A DNA stretch of 64,000 nt from Apostichopus japonicus. Its lineage: Eukaryota > Echinodermata > Holothuroidea > Aspidochirotida > Stichopodidae. Of the stretch, positions 39,641 through 52,223 are shown piece by piece; position 1 is the first letter of the stretch, and each line of letters begins with the position of its first letter. The translations under genes were made by a program, and so were the position numbers. Below the pieces are notes generated by a model. That model worked only from the letters and a program-made list of their open reading frames with translations. It did not search any database and had not been told where the DNA came from. The stretch lies in the NCBI RefSeq assembly GCF_037975245.1, contig NC_092566.1, forward strand, positions 2,668,001-2,732,000. The letters run 5' to 3'.

Positions 39641-40130
39641 GGTAAATAGTTCCGACTATCCACCAACAATGGTTAAAACGAACGATGGAAACCAATATTC
39701 CACGATATAACCAGATTATTTCCAGTAGATTTTCCTACTCTGATACGTCTGTGTGTGACTAGCAACCTACCGGTTCGCTATTAGCTATGTGATCAAGCCA
39801 GACTACCCTCAATTTTGAACGTTAAAAATACTACTATACTACGTACAGAATGTACTGCTATACGTACTTAAGTATGGACTGCTGGGCCTAACGCTACCAC
39901 AGTGAACTCAACATACACACAAATACGCTGCCTAACAACTGCAGACAGGACTTATTTGCATAAAACGGTGTGAAAAGGAGGGCGCTACCCCGTGCGCTTT
40001 TTCAAAATATAAGTCCGCAACGTATAGAAGGGAAACTCCCTTTCTAAAGTGTACATTAAGGGGCGTGGTTAGTTGGTGCCGTTATCTCCTATGGGACTTT
40101 TTACAAGGTACCATACACTTCCCGTGATGG
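39641..40130 (-). promoter_or_regulatory. Putative calcineurin A 5' UTR and proximal promoter
   Basis: This is the sequence immediately upstream of the calcineurin start codon, read on the minus strand. It has more CpG than the surrounding introns. It holds an octamer ATTTGCAT at 39954-39961 (POU type) and a GC/CACCC-type box GGGGCGTGG at 40060-40068 (Sp/KLF type). I saw no TATA box at a plausible distance, and the transcription start cannot be placed from sequence alone. The promoter call is inferred from position plus these short motifs, each of which could occur by chance. A non-coding first exon further upstream is possible. Confidence 0.4.
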
Positions 40131-41444
40131 CAACAGTGATAGGATTATCATTGTATCCGTGTCTGAGGTCGAAGGGATTATCAACACATGTAGGCTGCGC
40201 TTAATATCATATACATTTCAGAAGTATATGCTACTTCAAACTGAATCAAATTTAACACGAAAGTACATATGAACAGGTCCTTTCCTCTTTTTCCCATGCA
40301 GACTACTCTACCCCTTCTCCAATTCGTGTCACCACCACGCTTACAAATATTTCCCAAGTTACAGGAAACAAAGCGGACAAATAGGTGTAAATAATGACAA
40401 AGTCAGTTTAGTGAGTCAGAGAGTAACTCCATAGTAAACCGATCTTAGACTCCAAAAGAATTTCACGCAAATTGGGTGCAGCTATGCAAATAGTTTTTAA
40501 TTCCCATAATTCCAAGCTAGAGAGATATGTATCCAATCAGTGGTGTTAGTAGGCCTATGTTTAAGCCCTGGTTCAAGAATCAGAGCTGGGCCACTTAAAC
40601 TTTACTTCATCTAACACTGCACTTGACACAGAGCCAAAGAGAAACAAAAGCATTCTTTCTGGCTGTCTTACGTGACTGGAAATTGCGATCCATTTGGGTC
40701 AAAATATCAGAACCAACCCATGGGGGCCCTTGGACGCCTGAACAGACTATTAATATGCCTCTGTATCCAGTAAAGTGTATATTACATGGTTTATTTCAAA
40801 GTTGAAACTCTGCAACTGGAAGTTAGAAAGTTCCGAGGACGTATACTTTAAAATACGACATTGCTCTGCTTTGATAAATCAAGAAATTAAAATTTAGTGA
40901 TATTTTCCAACTTTTCCAATAGTACATAAGCCTAGTGGTCATTGTCTAAACATACCTACTAACTTCTTTTCTCAGAGGGTTGAGAATGAAAGGAGCCGTG
41001 TCTCAACCCCCCCCCCCCCCCAAGGTCGTTCTGCTATCAAAAACTCTGAATGGGTTTTTAAGTATTAAGAACTGCAACAGGGTTTGAGGTTTGTCTTATG
41101 CTTTCCTTTTTCATGTTTTCTTCTTTCAACCAAACTAGAGATCATTAATAAATAACTTCCATTTTTGAGCCTCCTAAAGTTTTTCCAACATTGAGAAGTG
41201 TTATATTAAAGATGATAGTATACTAGTGATGTAATATGCTTGTCAGATTTAATCAGGAGTAACCATTACTTGCATGACAGATTAAGACCCTCTAATTCCC
41301 AAAACACCATATGCTTCTTCCAACTCCATTTTGCTGGATCGACCTGAAAATACAAATTTGGTGCCTTACCTGAGAATGCTCACAGAGGCTCCTTGGGGTA
41401 CCCTAGGGTCCTCACCTATCTATTGAATAGCAATACACTGACTA

Positions 41445-41561
41445 AGGGAGGAGGAAGAAAAGGGGAGGGAGGAGAGAGGAGAGAGGAGAGAGGAGGGAGG
41501 AGGGAGGAGGGAGGGGGGAGGAGGGAGGAGGGAGGAGGGAGGAGGGAGGAGGGAGGAGAGG
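41445..41561 (+). repeat. Purine-only GGGAGGA tract
   Basis: About 117 bases contain almost only G and A on the plus strand, mostly GGGAGGA and GGAGAGA units. The tract can in principle form G-quadruplex or triplex DNA. It lies about 1.8 kb upstream of the calcineurin start codon. Open frames across it on either strand are low-complexity artefacts. Confidence 0.9.
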
Positions 41562-41704
41562 ATAGGCCAGACACCAGGAAACTGTCCCAACTAACTCCTT
41601 GGTAAAACTGTTGGCCTTTAGGAACATTGCATACATGTAACAGACCTGCTTTGACTATGTAACTAAGAACATCCAAAATATTTTCCCTCTCTTGCTTTCT
41701 TCAG

Positions 41705-41792
41705 TAGCAGGACATGACAACACCAACTGGTGCTATCGCTACATGCGTAACTATGGCGACTGAACAAGATACAATCATCACAACCATAGGAG
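41705..41792 (+). other. Possible orphan plus-strand exon with start codon
   Basis: This 88-base segment sits between a textbook acceptor (CCCTCTCTTGCTTTCTTCAG ending at 41704) and a strong donor (AG|GTGAGTAT). It begins with an in-frame TAG, then ATG at 41714, and stays open for 26 codons to the donor. A second in-frame ATG at 41753 has a good context (A at -3, G at +4). The predicted start is MTTPTGAIATCVTMATEQDT. No partner exon was recognised on the plus strand. It might be a first coding exon of a long gene, part of a divergent transcript from the calcineurin promoter region, or chance. Confidence 0.3.
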
Positions 41793-43216
41793 GTGAGTAT
41801 CTATGAGAAATTGACAATTTTAACCGGTATTTCTTTTATTTAAAGTTATATATATATATTTCTGTCTTTGAGGGAGAGATGTCTAACACATATTAAGCAA
41901 ACTTCCACAGACAAAAAATATTTAAAAACCGTTGTTTACTATCCGTTTATTTCACATTGCCGTTAATTCACACATATATATTCCAAAGACTGGTTAAATA
42001 ACAAAATCAGCACACCAGACTATTCAATTTTACAAACATTTGCATATCAATAGAGCAACCTTCCTTTCACTTCATGAAACACTAAACACGTAAAAGAAAA
42101 TTAAGTCTTTACTTTTTACTATAAAAACATGAACTCATAGTAATTATTGGGGAAAAAAACAATCACAAGAAAACAAGGAATATTATAGATAAGTGCTTCT
42201 CATATATTAATAATTTCAATGTTATGTACGCGATGACGACGATCTTAAGTCTGTGCAGCAATATATCTCTTGTTTGAGGTTAACAGAAACACCCTACATA
42301 TTTTATCACGCCTAAAATTGCAGATAAAAAAAAAAATCTGAAAAAGTACCCAAGTGGAAGAGATAAATATCTCTAAATTACTTGCAGGTAAAATACAAAA
42401 AAGGTACAGATTATGTAACATAATGCCTCATGACGAAATCTTTCTGACAGTTGTTCTAAAAGATGTCTTTATGCTTTATTATTTGTGCCTAGTACTTTTG
42501 GTACTTTTTATCACATTTTGGGAGTATTTCTGATTATTACTTAGCTTTGATTAGACAAATGCCATCTATCTTTATTTTATTTTATTTACTTATTTGTAAA
42601 ATCACGAAATTTTTCTCAGAGTTTACTGATCAGGGGACTGATCAATATTTTCTGTTTGCAATGAGCTTCATTGATTGAAAGTACTGTACAATGACGAGAA
42701 TTTAGCTCTGTTGAAAGCGTCTAATCTTACATTTAGTACACAAGCACATCATACATCAAAACTAGGTTGCATAAAGTATAGCAAATAGGTCAAAAGGTCA
42801 TTGTCCACAATAAAGTTAACATTATAAACACTGATTAGAGATACATCCTGCATATGTTATTTAAAAACTCCAAAAATATTACGAACATCTTTCAAAGAAT
42901 ACACATCAATTAATTAACTAACAAAAGTGTATAATACATAACTTCAAATATTGCGACCTGATTAGCACAAAAATACCCACTCATATCCCATCCACCCCCC
43001 CCCCACCACCACCACCCCTACACCAGGCATAACACAAATATATGGAAAAACTCCTAAATTCCTTAGATTAACATCGAAGTTAGAAACATAATTGTATAAA
43101 CACATATAGATACATCCCTATAGCTTGAAAAATATTTTTCAGTATGTACTCCTTTTACCGCCCCTCCCCTGCCTTCCTCATCCCCTCTGTCCACATCATC
43201 TATTAAAAATATTATC

Positions 43217-43571
43217 CAGTGGCGGAGCGTCCATACAGTCAGGGGGCGCGAATCCCCCCCCTGACGGACTCAAATGGACTGCTGGCGCCCTTTTCAGCTT
43301 TTTACTACTTTTACTTTTTTGCGATTATTGACTTTTTTATTGTCACATTTTGTTGGTGTAAGTTTCTGACAAAATGGCGATGACACCTATTTATTCTTTG
43401 TTTATCTGCAAATTAGCAAGGCCCAGAAAGGGTCATTTCCTGCTATCTAGGGAGTATCTTTACTAAAAACGCTCCGCGCCAACATGTGGTGGCGCTCCGC
43501 TTAGAAAGTGTCAAAAGCGCCCCTACAAGCCTTCTCGCCCCCTCTGACCAATACCCCTAGCTCCGCCACTG
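43217..43571. mobile_element. hAT-like MITE, 355 bp
   Basis: A short element with inverted ends CAGTGGCGGAGC, flanked by exact 8-bp duplications ATATTATC (43209-43216 and 43572-43579). The CAGTGGCGGA end is common among hAT elements. It is more GC-rich than its surroundings and non-coding. It lies between the calcineurin promoter and the coiled-coil gene. Confidence 0.85.
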
Positions 43572-43579
43572 ATATTATC

Positions 43580-45939
43580 TATTTTATAATCCCACAGGAG
43601 AATAACAAAACTGTTGAAAGCAAAAATTAAACAACCCATGAGTTTGTGCATAGTAACTGGGAACTCAGCAAATGTATTCTTGTGCATTTTTAAGGTGTTT
43701 GAGGGTACCTGAGGCAAAGAAACTGAAGTGAAAAATTGTAAGAAGAAACTATTAAACCGAACATAATTGCCTATCCTTCGACAAACTACCGCCCCCCTCC
43801 CATCCCCTCCCCCACCTGCAACCCACTCTCTCCGGCAGTGGTTTCACTGATACCAGACAATACAACTGAAACACATCTACTACATGAAGAATACTTAAAT
43901 TATACAGAAAACAGAAAGGAAAGGAATGTTATTTAATTGATAGATCAAGGTTGATAAAATGTTGTCTCATACTTTACAAAATTAATAAAAAAAAGTAGCA
44001 CTGTTACTATGGAAACGGGAATACATTAAAGAAACAGAAGTATCACTTAACCTTCTTGACACTGAAAACATTGTTGCCTCTTTTATCATATTAAACAGAG
44101 TCGAGCTAATACATTTGGAGTAAGGTTCTGCTGGTCACTTGCGGACAGGGTAGAGAAGGTTTGGAAGGGAGTTATTATTAGAAGAAAATATGAAAAACAG
44201 AACCAAGCTATTTATAACAGAGAGTTGAGTATGTTAGACTTTTATACATGCATAATCATCTTGTCAGGTGTAGAAACTTGTAAAGCATATGAAAGTTGTG
44301 GAATGATGACAGAAAGTAAGAACGTTAGTTTCATGGGTAGGATATTAGAATATTAGAAATCAGTGTGTAGCCTGTATGTAGACGGAAATAAAGCATGCAC
44401 AGCACCTGAGTGCAGCTGTACAGCATGTAATTTGGGATGAGTAATGCAATTTATGTGATGACATTGTTCAGGCATGGTTTAGCATGGAATGAACATTTAA
44501 AGCAATTCTGTACCCATGCCGACATCCACACACAGCTGCACACCTATTGTAGCACAATCAAAACCTCTCTTTTCTAGTAGGTCTTATGTGCTATTGGCCT
44601 TTTGACTTCTTGGTTCAAAATGCAAACATTTCATCTTTTATGTCACAAAAAAATGCTGGTTTCTTCTTAGCCTCTTTTATCCTGAGCCCTAGCACTGCCA
44701 GTTGAATCACTGTACCAGGGTACAAAATTGACATCCCACTTTGCCCCTGGTTGGGGTACTACCCAGTACTCCAAGACACTTGCATAACATGTGATATGAT
44801 ATTTTATTAAATTTCATTCAGGTAACCTAGAAAATTGTAAGGATGCTAAGGGGAATGTATCATTTCAGAATCACACAAAGTATCTAAGATCAAAACTTCC
44901 TTTTGCCATTTCCAAAGCTTGTTTTTGCCAACTCAAAAGTCAACTATCTACATAGAAACGAAGGAACACCTAGTAATTTAATCTGTATCACACAAAGAGA
45001 TAAAGACAGGGCTGTACAGATACAGAGTGACCAAATGCAATCGACAATGCATGCTTGGTTTTGTTGAGATATTAATTGATAAAAAATGGACAGAAACCTA
45101 ATTACACAATTACTTTACAGCATTTATATAAAAGTCTGTGAACACAAAATTAATGATGCAAGATTGTGACCAACAAAATGCAAACTTGAATGAATTAATT
45201 GAATTAACTAAATGAATCCATTGAATAATTTAAATGGTGTACTGTTTCAAAATATGAATGCTATACGCTCTCTTTAGAAGACTTTGGAAGTCCAAGCTCC
45301 CCAACAAGGATGGTACTGTACGTGTACTAGTGTAGGATGCATCCGCTAATGTCGTAGTTGCGTGCTTTGATAACTAAAATATGAATGAAAATACATCTTT
45401 AATAAATAAACCACCATTTCCATACATTTCCTCAGGAAAGAATGGTTTACAAACACTCAGGATTTGTAGGAAACTGTGTCCAGTATAAAAGTCAAATATG
45501 TTTGTTTGCCTTGAAGTACAAGAACAGAGAAACAACATTATTGCTGTTATTCCTATGGCCTCTTTGTGTCTGAATCGGTACCTCTCTGTAAAGAGACCAT
45601 CCTTGCCACACCACATGCATCAGAGACTAATTGAAAAACCAAACCAGACAATTTGTGCGGGCAAAACCATCTCAACGTGAAGCAATCTAATCAACCTCTC
45701 TCTCTCAGCCAGATGGAGACCTTTTCGGGATTCAAATTTTTGTCATAGTATTAAAAAAGCAGATGGGAAAATAAATGGCTGGGTGGCTTAGGTTTAATCA
45801 CAATAGAGAAAATGTAACAAACTGCAGCAAAACCAAGATGGAAAAATTCCTACAGATGTCTTCTTCTTACTCAGAGGAAACCACTTTACACCCCCCCCCC
45901 CAACTTATCTCCAGTATCATTCCAACCCCCCTATCCAAA
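43580..45939. other. Intergenic, no gene seen
   Basis: AT-rich sequence between the 355-bp MITE and the 136-bp minisatellite. A 60-codon plus-strand frame at 45498 contains LCLNRYLSVKRP, vaguely like a receptor loop, but lacks any supporting context. Confidence 0.5.
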
Positions 45940-46295
45940 CTGTCTAAGACAAAGAATAAACCAATTGTTTATGACTTGATTGAAATGAACCTGTATTAAA
46001 TACTGTGGTAAACTAATACTTGATTCCAAACCCTCCATCCCTACCAACCCCGCCCCCCCTTTCCCACTACCCTAGCTGTCTAACACTAAGAATAAACCAA
46101 TTGCTTATGACTTGATCAAAAAGAACATGTATTAAATACTGTGGTAAACTAATACTTCATTCCGAATCCTCCCCACCAAACCCCCCCCCCTCCCCTTCCT
46201 CACTATCTCAACCGTCTAAGACTAAGAATAAACCAATTGCTTATGACTTGATCAAAAAGAACTTGCATTGAATACTGTGGTAAACTAATACTTTG
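45940..46295. repeat. 136-bp minisatellite, about 2.6 copies
   Basis: Copies begin at 45940, 46076 and 46212, each with CTAAGA(A)TAAACCAATTG, GACTTGAT and ACTGTGGTAAACTAATACTT in the same order. A C-rich tract separates the copies. A partial C-rich copy precedes the first. It lies in the interval between the two genes. Confidence 0.9.
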
Positions 46296-48446
46296 AAGAA
46301 TACAAAACTGAATATATGAAGTTAATCCATTTTTGCTTTTTTCGTTGTTGTTAACATACTCACCCTCTGGTGCCCAATTAGCTATTGTATATCAATTACA
46401 GACAAATAACTCTCTTTAGTGCCTTTTAAGGGCACGATTGTCTTTTCAAGACAAAAAGAAAAGCGATCCACTACAGTACTGGTGTGGCCTTTAAGCTAAT
46501 AACTGCAGCCCACGATAAGTTTTTCTACAACCTATATTTTGCATCCCAAGGAATCTCATAGCAGATATGAAGACTTTGTCTCTATAGGGCCAACTTGTGA
46601 TTAATATATTTTAACATAACATAACAAATGGAAAATGCGAACATGTAATTTTCTGATCTTTTACATATTATAGTGTGTCCTTTTTGGTCACAGGAGTGAA
46701 TATATAGTTAACTGCAATGGCACATGGATGGGTATAACAGTGCTTCCCGGTGAAATCTAATCTCTTGGTACAATTAAAGCTGCGATTTGCTTTTCATCTG
46801 TACTAATCAAATGAAAGCTGATTAAAAACCTACTTAAGAATTCCCTTGATTACTTAGCATGAAAGTGAAGAGCTGTGTTGCAATTTTAGTTGCATTAGGA
46901 TATGAAATGGCCAAAAAAAATTGGAAAAAAAAAAATCTTCCAAACTCAACACAAAATGATGGCGTTAATTCGATAAACTAGCAAATAGTACTGTACATGA
47001 CAGATGCAATGCAATTTACATACAAAACCCTGATCAACTGGAGGATCAAAAGATTAGGTCCAGTAACTAATATCACACATCAATAAAGTACACATATATA
47101 TATAAGATCATAGAAACTTAACTATTAAACTTCAGTCATAAAGGGTTAAAGAGTGTTTTAACATTGAATTTAACTGCACACTTGGCATACATATAGAGTC
47201 ATGAAAGCTGTGGATATGAAGCACACTGAATGGTCTCTTAAGTCGTAGAACGTCGATCACAAACCACACATCAATAAAGATTAAGATTTATAATAATAAT
47301 TACTGAAAATTACCCTCGGCTAACATTACCTCAGTCAGTTAGTTTCTATTCATATTTACAGACTAAACAATTCACCAACCTGCCTGTCCCCTCAGTCTGT
47401 CTGACAGGAATCATTCGTAATTCTTCAAATTTGTTATTCATCAATATGCAAATATCAATATGCAATTATATCAATAAATTTGTTATTCATCAAATTTGTC
47501 ATTCATCAAGCATTTACAGGCTTTCTAAGTGGTTGCGTAGTTTGTTCCAATCCCTCAAATCTCTGCGAATGCTGACATGATTAGTATGATAGACTTATAT
47601 CGGTGTTAGGAAAACTATTACCTTAAAAAAATATGTATTTTCTTATTAATATCTGTCTCCTATAAAGGGAGCTGAAGGTATTGTACTAAAGCCTCACGAA
47701 TGTGTACCCAATAATAGGACTGTAACCACTCAGGACAAACTACAAAATAGTTATAATTTATAAACAGGGAACAGATTAGTCCTCAAAGTTTCTATAGCAC
47801 TTTAGAGGGCTCTGAACATTCCCTTACGAAATACTATGATACCTGTGTACAAAAGAACTGCTCTAACTCTTTGCACTTGTATAGCAATTTGCCCATTTCA
47901 AAATGCCGAATAAATTATTCCCTGATAAATATTCAAATAAATATATCGGAGACTTTTCCTTTGCTAGCAAACAGATAGCAACTCCCTACTCATTCCAATG
48001 ATATTGTAGTTAGCATTGTAAACCTAAAAAAATATATATATACCAGCACACTGTCATTTATCTATTGGTGGGAACACTAACAGCTTATGGGTGAGGGGAA
48101 GGGGTGGGGGAGGGGTGGGAAGGGAAGGCAAGCAGGGAAAGGCTTGGGATATATTTGTCTCACCACTTCCTCTTGAGAGACAATTACATATCGCCTTTAA
48201 TCTCTCAATGGAAAGTGACAATGTTGCCTACATTCAGTTTTAGCTTTGTCTCAGCTGCTTGTCATATTTCTCAGTCAGTTCTGACAGCTAATGTTCACTG
48301 CCAAAATTACTACAAAATGAAAATAATTAGATTTAAAAAAAAGTTAATTTCATATGAACTCATGGAGGGTTACATATCCTAGATTGTTTGATCAATATAG
48401 TACGACACTAAGCCATTTACTATTGAAACTTCATGATGATAAATTC
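46296..48446. other. Intergenic and 3' UTR region of the coiled-coil gene
   Basis: AT-rich. The right part must hold the 3' UTR of the coiled-coil gene, read on the minus strand from 48446 downward. I could not identify a clear minus-strand AATAAA near the stop, so the UTR end is unplaced. Confidence 0.45.
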
Positions 48447-51076
48447 CTAATTTTTGGTTAGATACTTATCGATGATGGAATTGGCATAGGATTGGTCAGC
48501 TGGAGACAGCATCTTGTGGATGTAACTGACTTCTTTGCTGGTGGTAGGGTGTGATGGATTATCGTACCCAGCACTGCTCAAAGATATTCCAGAGTCTGCC
48601 TTTCGGATCACCCGCAATGCCATCACGTCCGCTGCACCTCCTTCCATACCTCTGTGCTCCATTTTGCCTCCTGAAGCAAATCCTCCCACAATTTTATCGT
48701 CAAGTTCTGGGTAAGTGTTCTGTTCGTTTTCGTCCAACGTCAGTACTGTTGGGGATTTTCTCTTCTCCAGTGTAGTTCTTGGATTTGCCTCTTCAAAGGA
48801 CAATTTCATCTTCACAGCTGCTACACCGGAGCTATGGTTTCTGGGAGACACATTTTGATTCCGAGGTGGCGTAACATCGGCTAACTTCTTAGGCTCTGTC
48901 AGCTGATCCGGTAGAGGTTGGAATTCCTCTTCCTCATTATCCATTGGAATGTTAAGATTTCTTGGTGAAGATGGATGACTTGTGGCAAATCCGTCCATGA
49001 AAGCTGTTGGGGTGTAGTAACGTTCCACTCTATCGACATCTCCCTCGGTCAGAGGGGTTGACTGGTACAGGAGCGGGACATTCTTGCTAGGTGAAGACCT
49101 TGGCAGAGGACTTGCCAGTGTTTCTCCCGTCTTTGAAGGTGGAAGATATTTTGCCCTGGAGTACCTAAGCTGCCTCCACCTAGGTACCCGACTAGATCCG
49201 GATATGATCTGGTGGACTTTTTGACTTCCATATTGACTGGAGTACATGGCGCCCTCTCTTGGCTTATGATTCAAGTTAGACTCTGACTGTACAGTGTTCA
49301 GGTGAGTCTTGCCTGAAGTGTTTCTTTTCCTATCACTGAGAATGTCCGTCTCGCTTCGACTTGCCGCAAGCCGGCCTTTGTATGGTGTCTGAGAATTGAC
49401 AGGAAGGGTTTCATAATCTAATCTCCCTTCAAAAGGTTGTCTCTTCATGGGCAGGTTCAGGGTAGGTGTATAATATATGGAATGTTCAAGATGGTAATTT
49501 TCGGACGGTCTAGAGGAGGGCGTCTTGGTTCCCTTGGAAGTGACGTTGTCCGCCCTGTCAGCTACCACAGAACCTACAACTACCCTTCTCGGACCTTCTC
49601 CATGGCTTGCTTCAGATACCCTACCACCCATCAATGAATGTCTCTTCTCTGTTTCTTCATCTGCTTCTCCGTCTCTCAGATCTTCCATGGCATGAGCTCT
49701 GATCAAGCTACCCAGACTGGGTGATCTGAAACTCCTTTGAATGTGACCACCGACTCCGCCATCGACGAGCCCACCGTGAGCAGCTCTCGTCCTGCTGCCG
49801 TATTCCTCAAATGCATAATCAGAATCACTTTGCATAGTCTCAGATTCTGAAACATCGTAACTTCTTAAGCTCGACACATCTGATAATTGGCTTCTGGTGG
49901 CCGCTGACCTCTTCACTTCAGGTAACACTTTTACTGCTGTTTCAACCTCATTGCTACTCCCCTCTGCCTCACCTCTGCCACTAATAACCTCATTAATTAC
50001 AGTGGAACTGTCTTCTTTACCCGAGGTTAAGGAAGAACCAGCAATTGGAAACTTCGGAACTGCATCTGCTTCACTTACATTCATATCGTCTTTGCTCTTT
50101 TTAATATCTGATCTAGGTAGATTATGGAATTCTTGAAACACTGAATCAATTGCGTCTGAATTTATCCTTGAACCGCCTGCCTTAATTTGATCCAGTTCTA
50201 TATTTAATAAGATTCTATCCTCTTCAGCTATTTCAAGCCTCTTTCTCAGCTCTTTATATTCCTCCTTAACTTCTTCCAACTCCATTTTAGCAACGTCCAC
50301 TCTCCCATCCCCTCGAAGAGGCTCACCTCCGATGTGAGAAATGAGTTTTTCGTTCTGTTTCCGTAAGATCTCCAAGTAGCGTTCGTATCGGCCCATCCTC
50401 TTCTCCTTGGTTTGTAGATCCACGGTCATATTTTCTATGTTCCTTGTCAGTTTTTGACATTTCACTCTTAAATCTCTGTTATCCTCCTCGACATTCCTCA
50501 AAGCATCTCTGGTCGTCTCATTCCTTTTCGAGGTTTGTGAGGAGTCTGTTCTATAAGAGGACAGCTCAGCTCTCAACTGCTTATTTTCTTCAGCGGTTCT
50601 CCTCATCAACTTTTCTAAGGCACTTTCTCGCTTGACCGTTGTTTCATTCTCTTCTCTGGATTCCTCAACTCTACTCTCCGTCCCGTTTCTGTATCCTACG
50701 CCTTGCCCCGCACCCGATCCGGTGGACCCTGCACCGGATTTCAATCTGTCTATTTCACCCTCCAGATGGTGACAGTGCCTTTGAAGAGCATCAAACTTTT
50801 GTTTCTTGAGCGAAACCTCACCTCTGGCATCGGCCAATTCTCGGAAGAGCCGTCTGTTCTCCTTTCTGAGCATCTCCAATTCCTGGATGAGTCTGGCTAT
50901 CACTTTCTCCTCGTGTTTCCCAGACACCGTCTCCTGCAATTGCCCGAGGAGATACAATTCTCTCTCTTGTGCCGAGTCTAATTTCTGCCTCAACTGTTTG
51001 CCTTCTGTGCCGATGGTCTCCAGGAGACTGAGCAGTTCGTCTTCAAATGAATACTTGGCGGCTGCCACTGGGTAAT
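48447..51076 (-). CDS. Unrecognised coiled-coil protein, terminal exon h with stop
   Basis: This 2630-base terminal exon encodes residues 340-1215 and the TAG stop at 48447-48449. The acceptor is at 51077 (CTTTCAG). The open frame starts with a GTG that is not a translation start: it follows in frame from exon g through DYPVAAAKYSFEDELL. Residues about 367-457 and 477-640 are long heptad-rich coiled coils, with many Leu plus Glu/Lys/Arg (for example RLIQELEMLRKENRRLFREL). Residues about 640-1190 are polar, Ser/Pro/Arg-rich and probably disordered, with repeated short S-P and basic patches typical of cytoskeletal or centrosomal proteins. The last 15 residues (YANSIIDKYLTKN at the end) form a small amphipathic helix. 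The domain plan suggests a scaffold or centrosome/cilium-type protein, but that is inference and no family name is claimed. Confidence 0.88.
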
Positions 51077-51296
51077 CTGAAAGTGGATGAATGGATATTA
51101 TATTACCAGATGAATAAAATCAATTAAAATGACTTGAATCGGCTATTTGCTGAAAGAAGAAAAAAAATATATCATCTCCGTAACTGAGAGATCACGGTGT
51201 AGTGACTGAATTAATCATAACCTTTTCTTCAATACAGAAAAGGACATCAATGAGTTTGACCATAAAAGAAAAGAAATTTAACTAAATGCTTCTTAC

Positions 51297-51786
51297 CATC
51301 GGCAGCATCCAAGCTGAAATTCTTCATTTCAATTGCAACATCCACTTGGTTCGAAGAAATATGCCAATCTGAGGTATTTTCCTCGTCGTTCTTGGAAGTT
51401 CCACCAATCCGATGCAAATCTCCAAAACGACTTTCTTGCATCTTCACTCCAGGAATAGAAACCACATCTTCCACATGGTCTTCTCTGATGATGTCATTTT
51501 GAGTCACGTGACTACCTGTTGCACCATGGGATATGCTTGATAGATGTTTACCACCAGTCCGATCATTCTCCGTATCTCTCTCTTTCTCAGAGCTGCAGTG
51601 ACTGCTTTCGTGGCCTGATTGATTCAGAACACCATTGGTCAAAGGTTGGCCTATATGACTCTGCAAACCACTGGAATCTTCAACCGACCGGCAGGCCACG
51701 GTCTCCTCCGAAACATCCATCAGGCTATCACAACCCATTGCCGCTCCTTTCTCTTCCCCTTGCCCAGAATCAGCAAAAGTTACGTC
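51297..51786 (-). CDS. Unrecognised coiled-coil protein, exon g (acidic, Ser-rich)
   Basis: This 490-base exon, with a TTTCTTGCAG acceptor and a GTAAGA donor, encodes residues 177-339. The region is strongly acidic and rich in Ser, Gly, His and Asn, with no predicted fold by eye. It starts DVTFADSGQGEEKGAA and ends KNFSLDAADG. It is probably a disordered linker between the helical N-terminal region and the coiled coils. The single leftover G joins exon h to make Asp340. The frame is open over the full length, which is unusual for non-coding sequence here. Confidence 0.8.
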
Positions 51787-52114
51787 CTGCAAGAAAGTTG
51801 CATAAAAAAGTCAGTCTGACCTTTTACAAACTAAAACACATGTAGGCTGATGACTATTGTGTGTAATATAAGGATAAATTTGAATAATGTTTATCTAGCA
51901 TAACACAATCAGATTAAATACATCAAAAACAATGAAAAAAGACATCAGACCTCTATATGGCAGTGCTGATTTACAAATAAGGTTTGATTTTAAAAATGGG
52001 GAAGACAATGATACAATTTCTTTTGTCTTTTCTTGTTTTTCAGTGCAATGAACATATTGTTATTTTAGTTTTGTTGTAGAAGTGCATGAAGAGTTGAGAG
52101 GGATTTCAAGCTGA

Positions 52115-52223
52115 TCAGTAAACAAACACACATATACTACACACATACACACACATACACGCATAATACACCTACCATACACACATACATACACATACAT
52201 ACACAAGCATGCATGCACACATA
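52115..52223. repeat. (CA)n/(CATA)n microsatellite
   Basis: Imperfect ACACAT/ACATAC repeats in the intron between exons f and g of the coiled-coil gene. Confidence 0.9.

Noticed and set aside
41416-41676. Pro/Ser-rich frames on the minus strand and Arg/Glu/Gly-rich frame on the plus strand
   Set aside because: Translation of the purine tract in different frames; low complexity only.
45498-45680. Plus-strand frame with LCLNRYLSVKRP, resembling the end of transmembrane helix 3 of a GPCR
   Set aside because: No transmembrane segments or matching exons around it, no splice sites flanking it, and the match is only about ten residues.
50703-51075. Plus-strand frames opposite the coiled-coil terminal exon
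   Set aside because: Antisense shadows of a long coding exon.
51519-51845. Plus-strand 108-codon frame opposite exon g
   Set aside because: Antisense shadow of exon g.
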